8,389 nt of DNA from a candidate division TA06 bacterium (GTDB lineage Bacteria; Hydrothermota; DG-26; E44-bin18; JADFOU01), in NCBI GenBank assembly GCA_022562655.1, contig JADFOU010000078.1, positions 1-8,389 on the forward strand, written 5' to 3'. The translations under genes were made by a program, and so were the position numbers. The notes under the pieces were generated by a model. That model had not been told where the DNA came from. It did not search any database and was given only the letters and a program-made list of their open reading frames with translations. Each line of letters starts with the position of its first letter. Position 1 is the stretch's first letter. Shown piece after piece: positions 4,218 through 8,389 of this stretch.

Positions 4218-5855
4218 CTATAGAGGGGTGAAGGAGATCAGGGAGTAGCGGAAGACCTGCGTAGGTTCTAAGAGAACGCCCTGGATATTCTTTTGGAAGA
4301 CAGCATACTGTTTGGATTGGAATAGGGGGACATAAGGGACCTCCTGAGCCAGAAGATTCTGAATCTCATGGAAGATCCCCACTCTGGCTTCAAGGTCTAC
4401 CTCCACGCGCTCCTTCCGAAGAAGGATATCCATCTCAGGATTGCTGTAGAAGGAGCCTAAGGATTTTGCCCCTTCAGTGGATAGAAAGGGATAGGTGTAA
4501 TCATCAGGATCTACATAGTCAGGATACCAACCCAAGAGGAAGATGCCATAGGCACTCCGGACCATGGCATCTGTAAATTCTGCCCATTCGGAACTCTGAA
4601 GCTGAACCTTTATCATACCTGTCGCTTCTAAGGACTTCTGCACCACTTGAGCCACCTCATCCTCAACATCCCCGTAATGGGTTGGGGTGAACCAGAGGTC
4701 GATCTCTGCCTTTTTCGACTCGGAGTAACCTGCCGCATTGAGATATTCCTGAGCCAGTTCTATATTCCCATTGCCATAAGGCTTTTGATAGACAGGGAGA
4801 TGCCCCAGCATTCCAATCGGGATCATCGAATAGAGAGGTTCAACGGTTCCAAGATAGACAATTCGATTGATCGCCTCCCGGTCCACGGCACAGGCAATGG
4901 CTTTGCGAAGATTCAGGTCTGTGAAAGGGGAGTGGGTTACATTGATGACCAGATAGCGAATAGCTGGGCTCTCTCCCTCAAGGACTTGGAGGTCAGGCTT
5001 CTTTCTCAAATCCTCTAATTCCGTAGGGGTGAAGGTGCGGTAGGCAACATCCACTTCTTGGTTCTGGAGGGCTAATTTCAAGGCGGAGGAAGTGTCGTAT
5101 AACTTAATCATAACCCTTGAGGTTTTTGGCTTCTCCCCCCAGTAGTCAGGGAAAGCCTCCAACTCCACAAGGTCCCCCTCTCGATAGGCGACAACTCGAT
5201 AGGGACCTGTCCCCACAGGATTGACGGGATGCTTCTCGGTCATCGTATAGTCGGATGGGCTCACGGGGGAGGAGGCTGAGAAGGCCAGAATGGAGAGGAA
5301 GGCGGTGAAGGGATATTTCAGTTGAATGATCACCTTCCCTGGTGCCACAGGCAGGCCTGCCCGAATCGGACCTGCCTTTGCTCCTTTATCTTCAATCGAG
5401 ACTTCTTCAATGACATCCAAAAGGAACCCCGGATCCCCACCCAGGGTTCTGGCACGATCCAGGGAAAACTTGACCGCTTCAGGGGTCAGGTCCGTGCCGT
5501 CATGGAACTTCACCCCTTCTCGAAGGGTGAAGGTGTAGGTAATTCCATCGGGGCTTATTTCCCACTGGGTGGCGAGGCTGGGTTCGATCTCCGTGGTGCC
5601 GACTTGATAGCGAACGAGGCGGTCGAAGACATTCTCAATGATATTTCCGGAGAGGTAGTCATAGGCATCGGCAGGATCGAGGGTAACAACCTTATCCGTA
5701 GTTCCCAAGACATAGCCCTGGGTTCTGGGAGATTTTTCTCCACAACCAGAAAGAAAAAATGAAAGTAGAATAAACCACAATCCGCCTGAGGCGGAACTAG
5801 ATTGGCCCAGAAAAGAAATAATCTTGCGAAAATCTGTGAAATCTCGTGGTTTCAT
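4218..5855 (-). CDS. ABC transporter substrate-binding lipoprotein, SBP_bac_5 family (DppA/OppA type)
   Basis: This 545-residue extracytoplasmic solute-binding protein delivers substrate to the DppB/DppC-like permeases. A hydrophobic stretch (26-36) ends in lipobox LSGC with Cys38 as the lipidation site. Family landmarks follow: TLDPADAYDYLSGNIIENVFDRLVRY, broken as about 57-68 and 69-82, then SLATQWEISPDGITYTFTLR and GVKFHDGTDLTPEAVKFSLDR. NPVGTGPYRVV and the late LNLRKAIACAVDREAI complete them. Length is typical. The signal peptide is odd: 25 residues precede the hydrophobic core instead of the usual 5-10. Its DNA consists of a decamer-like repeat (5816..5855) and a perfect palindrome (5781..5795), so repeat insertion may have lengthened it. 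The ATG overlaps the stop of the DUF3098-like gene (ATGA), so translation is probably coupled. Ligand is likely a peptide, but this is not shown. Confidence 0.93.
   Translation of the reverse strand: MKPRDFTDFRKIISFLGQSSSASGGLWFILLSFFLSGCGEKSPRTQGYVLGTTDKVVTLDPADAYDYLSGNIIENVFDRLVRYQVGTTEIEPSLATQWEISPDGITYTFTLREGVKFHDGTDLTPEAVKFSLDRARTLGGDPGFLLDVIEEVSIEDKGAKAGPIRAGLPVAPGKVIIQLKYPFTAFLSILAFSASSPVSPSDYTMTEKHPVNPVGTGPYRVVAYREGDLVELEAFPDYWGEKPKTSRVMIKLYDTSSALKLALQNQEVDVAYRTFTPTELEDLRKKPDLQVLEGESPAIRYLVINVTHSPFTDLNLRKAIACAVDREAINRIVYLGTVEPLYSMIPIGMLGHLPVYQKPYGNGNIELAQEYLNAAGYSESKKAEIDLWFTPTHYGDVEDEVAQVVQKSLEATGMIKVQLQSSEWAEFTDAMVRSAYGIFLLGWYPDYVDPDDYTYPFLSTEGAKSLGSFYSNPEMDILLRKERVEVDLEARVGIFHEIQNLLAQEVPYVPLFQSKQYAVFQKNIQGVLLEPTQVFRYSLISFTPL
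5781..5795. repeat. 15-nt palindrome TCCGCCTGAGGCGGA in the lipoprotein signal peptide
   Basis: Seven-base arms surround a single G. The palindrome encodes SASGG in the long N-region of the binding-protein signal peptide. As a compact GC-rich palindrome in an otherwise AT-rich stretch it looks like a dispersed genomic repeat, but only one copy is in the window. Confidence 0.5.
5816..5855. repeat. Roughly 10-nt phased repeat covering the first codons of the binding-protein gene
   Basis: Successive 10-base blocks GCGAAAATCT (5826) and GTGAAATCTC (5836) are alike, with weaker similarity in the blocks before (5816) and after (5846). They encode the first residues MKPRDFTDFRKII, including the start codon. 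Similarity is partial, and the period is less certain than in the 7- and 8-nt tracts. Confidence 0.4.
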
Positions 5856-6136
5856 TTCAGTATTATGGCAATGGGGATGATGACGCAGTAGCCCAATACC
5901 AAGAGGATGGGGGCCAGGGTGATGGAGCCCTGGGAGAGGGAGAGGAATCCTGAGGCGATCGTAAGGATGCCGATAGCAAAACCGATGTAGTTTTTCTTTG
6001 TGAAGTGGATGGGAAGGTCCTTTGCCTTAGTAGAGACACCCAAATGTACACCCTTCCAGGGTTTCCGCTCCTTCGGTTGAGGACCTCCAGTCCGGATCGG
6101 TCTCGCCTCTTTCTTCTTTCTCGATTTTCGACCCAT
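5852..6136 (-). CDS. Small DUF3098-like membrane protein with a basic N-terminus
   Basis: This 94-residue protein has a strongly basic tail (GRKSRKKKEARPIR...) of about 45 residues. Two membrane segments follow (about 51-68 and 74-93). The stretch FTKKNYIGFAIGILTIASGF, then ITLAPILLVLGYCVIIPIAI, resembles the DUF3098 family known from Bacteroidota-type genomes: KKNYI, a short helix, TLAPILLVLGY, a second helix. Function is unknown in that family as far as I know. Its stop overlaps the ATG of the substrate-binding protein by four bases (ATGA), and it follows the TPR lipoprotein gene by 69 nt, so it is part of the operon. The first ATG after the phased heptads is used; there is no Shine-Dalgarno sequence, only GTAAAAAATG. 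Confidence 0.8.
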   Translation of the reverse strand: MGRKSRKKKEARPIRTGGPQPKERKPWKGVHLGVSTKAKDLPIHFTKKNYIGFAIGILTIASGFLSLSQGSITLAPILLVLGYCVIIPIAIILK

Positions 6137-6146
6137 TTTTTACATT

Positions 6147-6216
6147 GGACTTTAGACCTTGGACATTAGACTCTGGACTTTAGTCTAAAGTCTATAGTCG
6201 ATGGTCTATGGTCTGC
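6147..6216. repeat. Ten consecutive heptads with GAC then GTC every 7 nt
   Basis: GAC occurs at 6148, 6155, 6162, 6169 and 6176, then GTC at 6183, 6190, 6197, 6204 and 6211, without a break in the 7-nt spacing. The switch point is a perfect 17-nt palindrome (6176..6192, GACTTTAGTCTAAAGTC). The other four bases of each unit vary. The tract fills the spacer between the TPR gene and the DUF3098-like gene and includes the TPR stop codon (6206..6208) and its last codons. The half-by-half inversion would let the transcript fold into a long imperfect hairpin. Confidence 0.9.
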
Positions 6217-7210
6217 TTTTTTTCAATTCTTCTGCCGTTTTAAAATCTTCAGCTGCCTGCTTCTTCAACCCCTTCTCACGCTTGGCAATCCCTCTCTGGA
6301 CATAGGCATCGACATAGGTAGGATCAATTTCGATAGCATGTGTCAAGGATGCGATGGCTTTGTCATACTCTTTCAACCTCACAAGGGCGGCACCGATCCA
6401 GTACAACGCTTCCTTGTCCTTTTCATCCATTTGTGTCACCTTCTGAAGAGGAACGAGGGCGTCTTGAAATTTCTCCGCCCGGATGAGGACGATCCCTAAA
6501 TTGAAGAAGGCATCCCGGTCTTCCGGATCCAACTCTGCCGCTTTTTGGAAATGCTCCTCCGCCTCTGGGTTCATCTTTTTATTGGAGTAGGCAACACCTA
6601 AATAGTAGTGGGCTTTCGCATGCTCCGGATGGGTCTCTTCCACTTTTTTGAGGGTTTCGATTGCCTCATCCAGTTTTTCTTGGTCAATGAGAAAGCGGAC
6701 TAAATGGATATGAGGCTCCGGATCATCAGGATTGAGGGCAACAGATTTCCGATAGGACTGGATCGCCTCTTCATCCCGATCCATTTGGGAATAGACATAT
6801 CCCAAATGATTATAAGTCTCGGAGGAGTCGGGGGCCCAATCCACAGCGGATTGAAGGCGCTTTTCTGCGCCTGTGAAATCCTGCTTGTTGAGGTGCTCAA
6901 CTCCCGCATTGAGATAGCTCGCCCAGAAGTAACTTCGGTCCTTCTCCAATTTCCCCTTTTTAGCGGGATCAATTTGAAAGGCCTTGTCAAATTCATCGCA
7001 GGCGTCATTGTATTTTTTCTGTGCGGCATAGGCCTTTCCTAACCAGATATAACCATCTGGGTTCTGGGGATCTACTTCAATCGCTTTTTGAAACTGTTCA
7101 ATGGCATCATTGGTGCGGTTCTGCTGAAGATCAATGATCCCTCCAGTAATATAGGGATTCCTGCTGGCACATCCTGTGAGAAGTATGAGCAGAAATAAAG
7201 CCTTTCTCAT
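6206..7210 (-). CDS. TPR-repeat lipoprotein
   Basis: This 334-residue lipoprotein has signal peptide MRKALFLLILLTGC (lipobox LTGC, Cys14 as lipidation site), so it is likely anchored in a cell-envelope membrane facing the periplasm. The rest is about nine tetratricopeptide repeats from about residue 19 to the end. They carry typical marks such as W/Y-LG-AY, A-F-KA and -DP-N (for example YIWLGKAYAAQKKYNDACDEF and YNHLGYVYSQMDRDEEAIQSY, each one repeat half). TPR superhelices bind partner proteins, so a scaffold role in an envelope complex is plausible; the partner is not shown. It is the first gene of the likely operon, with a strong promoter (7281..7309) and the clearest Shine-Dalgarno site of the window (GGAGG at 7217..7221, six bases from the ATG). 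Its final codons and stop lie inside the heptad tract 6147..6216. Confidence 0.92.
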   Translation of the reverse strand: MRKALFLLILLTGCASRNPYITGGIIDLQQNRTNDAIEQFQKAIEVDPQNPDGYIWLGKAYAAQKKYNDACDEFDKAFQIDPAKKGKLEKDRSYFWASYLNAGVEHLNKQDFTGAEKRLQSAVDWAPDSSETYNHLGYVYSQMDRDEEAIQSYRKSVALNPDDPEPHIHLVRFLIDQEKLDEAIETLKKVEETHPEHAKAHYYLGVAYSNKKMNPEAEEHFQKAAELDPEDRDAFFNLGIVLIRAEKFQDALVPLQKVTQMDEKDKEALYWIGAALVRLKEYDKAIASLTHAIEIDPTYVDAYVQRGIAKREKGLKKQAAEDFKTAEELKKSRP

Positions 7211-7216
7211 CGAATT

Positions 7217-7221
7217 CCTCC
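7217..7221 (-). promoter_or_regulatory. Strong Shine-Dalgarno site of the TPR lipoprotein gene
   Basis: AAAAGGAGGAATTCG precedes the ATG at 7210, giving a six-base spacing. It shows that this genome uses Shine-Dalgarno initiation at least for the first gene of the operon, which makes its absence from the downstream genes notable. Confidence 0.85.
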
Positions 7222-7256
7222 TTTTATGAATACAAGCGAAATTACCAATTTAACTG

Positions 7257-7274
7257 AATCCGCTTAATCCGCTG
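7257..7274. repeat. Two 9-nt units AATCCGCTT / AATCCGCTG in the leader of the TPR gene
   Basis: AATCCGCTT (7257) is followed directly by AATCCGCTG (7266), at the predicted 5' end of the transcript from the 7281..7309 promoter. It resembles the phased words in other spacers but has only two units. Confidence 0.4.
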
Positions 7275-7280
7275 ACTTTC

Positions 7281-7309
7281 TATATACCAGATCATTTCCC
7301 TTTCGTCAA
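7281..7309 (-). promoter_or_regulatory. Strong sigma70-type promoter of the TPR-DUF3098-ABC operon
   Basis: On the minus strand TTGACG (7309..7304), a 17-nt spacer and TATATA (7286..7281), with an extended -10 TG just before it (TGGTATATA). Transcription would start near 7274, leaving a leader of about 64 nt before the ATG at 7210. It lies downstream of the msrA terminator, as expected for a new unit. Confidence 0.75.
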
Positions 7310-7368
7310 GGAGAATTTGCTTTACCTTTATTGCTATCTGAGGAACCTGATGAACCTCCTCCAAAAAT

Positions 7369-7398
7369 AACAGCCGAGGTTGTGAAACCTCGGCTGTT
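7369..7398 (-). terminator. Rho-independent terminator downstream of msrA
   Basis: A perfect 13-bp stem (7369..7381 with 7386..7398) closes a GTGA/TCAC tetraloop. In the msrA direction it is followed by ATTTTTGG. It is about 155 nt past the msrA stop codon and upstream of the next promoter, so it insulates the two units. On the plus strand a weaker T-rich stretch follows, so some bidirectional action is possible. Confidence 0.8.
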
Positions 7399-7553
7399 TG
7401 ACTCTTCTATTTTCATTGCGACCCACCATAGCCTGTTTTGGGCGAAGGTGGGGAAGCATCACCTTCTGGTTCCCCCAGCAAAGCAAACTACAACGAATCT
7501 GTAAGAACTATCTGTCAAATTTTAATTAGTAAGGTTCAACCTCAAATAACAGG
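7399..7553. other. msrA 3' region with potential RNA structure, no gene
   Basis: The whole gene-free stretch is 7211..7553. Its left part holds the TPR leader, promoter and the msrA terminator; the rest is 7399..7553. ATAGCCTGTT (7428..7437) is the exact complement of 7548..7557, which overlaps the msrA stop codon. Inside are two overlapping stems: GAAGGTG 7444..7450 with CACCTTC 7460..7466, and GGGAA 7451..7455 with TTCCC 7470..7474. These could pair as a pseudoknot. I do not recognise an RNA family, and a 10-bp inverted repeat at this distance is expected about once by chance in a window this size. Confidence 0.3.
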
Positions 7554-8204
7554 CTATTCCCTTTTCAGTCTCTCCCGGTATTCTTTCCGGAATTTCGCAA
7601 TTTTCGGTGCAATCACGATACGGCAATAGGGTTGCTCTCCGTTCAGTTTAAAGTACTCTTGATGGTAATCTTCTGCCTTGTAAAATACCTTAAACGGGGC
7701 GATCTCTGTGACAATAGATGAGTTCCACAGTTTTTCTCCTTGAATCTCTTGAATCATCTCCTCAACTGTGGATTTTTGTTCCGGATTGCGATAGAAAACC
7801 ACTGAGCGATACTGCGGTCCGACATCCGGTCCCTGGCGATTCAGGGTAGTGGGGTCATGGACGGTAAAGAAAACCCGCAAGAGATCTTTCAACGAAATGA
7901 ATTCGGGATCGAATGTAACTTGAACCACTTCTGCATGTCCCGTTGTCCCTGTACAGATCTGCTTGTAAGTTGGATTTTCAACCTGACCCCCTGAATAACC
8001 AGACTCCACCCCCTCCACACCCCTGAGTTCATCAAAAACCGCCTCGATACACCAAAAGCATCCGCCTCCCAGCGTCATGACTTCCTTGCCTTGCGGGTTG
8101 AGCACCGTTTGATTCTGAGATTGGCTCATTTTTTCAGGCTCCTCCAGAGTGGTGAACAGCATTAGACTGCCCAAGAGGAAGTTCAAAAATGTAAGCAGGG
8201 TCAT
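7554..8204 (-). CDS. msrA: Peptide-methionine (S)-S-oxide reductase MsrA
   Basis: This repair enzyme reduces the S-epimer of methionine sulfoxide in proteins, with electrons normally from thioredoxin. The signature GGGCFWCIEAVF gives catalytic Cys49 and Glu54. Other family motifs are SGYSGGQVENPTY, GHAEVVQV, PQYRSVVFY, DYHQEYF and PYCRIVIAPKIAKFR, the last with probable resolving Cys194. The 216-residue form begins with a hydrophobic stretch (TLLTFLNFLLGSLMLFTTL) that may be a weak signal peptide or anchor. An internal ATG at 8129 (MSQSQNQ) gives a 191-residue cytosolic-type enzyme and has the better Shine-Dalgarno sequence (GGAGGAG, nine bases away). The outer start at 8204 fits the promoter at 8229..8257 and has AAGGGG upstream. 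No MsrB is fused or adjacent. It is a separate transcription unit. Confidence 0.96.
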   Translation of the reverse strand: MTLLTFLNFLLGSLMLFTTLEEPEKMSQSQNQTVLNPQGKEVMTLGGGCFWCIEAVFDELRGVEGVESGYSGGQVENPTYKQICTGTTGHAEVVQVTFDPEFISLKDLLRVFFTVHDPTTLNRQGPDVGPQYRSVVFYRNPEQKSTVEEMIQEIQGEKLWNSSIVTEIAPFKVFYKAEDYHQEYFKLNGEQPYCRIVIAPKIAKFRKEYRERLKRE

Positions 8205-8228
8205 AAGATCTTTATCCCCTTTTACTTG

Positions 8229-8257
8229 ATGATCGAATGTTAATAATAAAATGTCAA
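8229..8257 (-). promoter_or_regulatory. Putative sigma70-type promoter of msrA
   Basis: On the minus strand a perfect TTGACA (8257..8252), a 17-nt spacer and GATCAT (8234..8229), four of six matches to TATAAT. The predicted transcript start near 8222 leaves only about 18 nt before the ATG at 8204. That would include the AAAAGGGG Shine-Dalgarno-like stretch (8216..8223) only partly. No gene was recognised further right, up to 8389. Confidence 0.55.
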
Positions 8258-8389
8258 ACTTGAATTCAGGAATCTATACGTAAAAGAATTGGGGTAAGTT
8301 CCTGACTTTAAGCCTTTTCATTAACTTCTTTTAAGAAACATCGAAGTAAATAACAGAAACTGACACTCATTCCTTCCGAACATCAACAT

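Noticed and set aside
4647..5762. Plus-strand open frames of 123 and 146 codons opposite the substrate-binding protein
   Set aside because: They are antisense to a well-supported SBP_bac_5 protein and have no recognisable domain or ribosome-binding site.
6137..6205. Heptad tract considered as a Rho-independent terminator between TPR and DUF3098-like genes
   Set aside because: The inverted halves are long and imperfect, and no T-run follows in the direction of transcription. The downstream genes have no evident promoter of their own, so read-through is more likely.
7441..7545. tRNA, tmRNA or known riboswitch in the msrA 3' region
   Set aside because: No cloverleaf or T-arm, no tag-coding region and no aptamer core that I could recognise; GGTTCAACC at 7534 is isolated.
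7438..7629. Plus-strand 63-codon open frame between the terminator and msrA
   Set aside because: It overlaps the msrA 3' end in antisense, has no Shine-Dalgarno sequence and no family resemblance.
8321..8389. Open frame reading in from the right edge on the minus strand, ending at TAA near 8321
   Set aside because: Only 22 codons are visible, with no recognisable motif; it may be the tail of another gene or chance.

Overview
The window carries seven genes, all read on the minus strand (right to left). It looks like a Gram-negative bacterium of the broad FCB or candidate-phylum type. The evidence is a secreted repeat protein ending in a FlgD-like / type IX-style C-terminal sorting domain (NQPNPF ... 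ASGIYFYRL ... KKMILL), two lipoproteins with lipoboxes, and a small DUF3098-like membrane protein. I cannot name a phylum from this sequence alone.

Layout from right to left. msrA (7554..8204) has its own promoter and is followed by a strong hairpin terminator (7369..7398). A second strong promoter (7281..7309) starts a likely operon: a nine-TPR lipoprotein (6206..7210), a 94-residue DUF3098-like protein (5852..6136), a peptide/nickel-type ABC substrate-binding lipoprotein (4218..5855, ATGA overlap with the preceding gene), and the two permeases DppB-like (3119..4138) and DppC-like (2119..2970). No ATP-binding subunit lies in the window, so the importer must borrow ATPases encoded elsewhere or beyond the window. 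Next come two paralogous secreted repeat proteins. One is complete (431..1975: seven 52-residue repeats plus a sorting domain), with its own putative promoter and a terminator at 371..402. The other runs off the left edge (1..220).

The most unusual feature is not a gene. Most spacers inside and after the operon, and several coding segments, are filled with degenerate short-period DNA repeats. In each tract a few bases recur at a fixed spacing and the bases between them vary. One spacer has GAC or GTC exactly every 7 nt, ten times in a row (6148 to 6213), with the motif flipping to its reverse complement in the middle. Another has about twenty 7-nt units (2975..3118), also flipping orientation. 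Two others have 8-nt units (240..303 and 2010..2049). The same 7-nt phasing enters coding sequence, in the signal peptides of both repeat proteins and at two places around the sorting domain, although 7 is not a multiple of the codon length. The nearest comparison I know is the heptanucleotide STRR repeats of heterocystous cyanobacteria, some of which form hairpin arms in the tRNA-Leu intron. Here the unit sequence differs in every tract. The tracts reach up to, and in places into, stop and start codons, and the genes just downstream lack a clear Shine-Dalgarno sequence.
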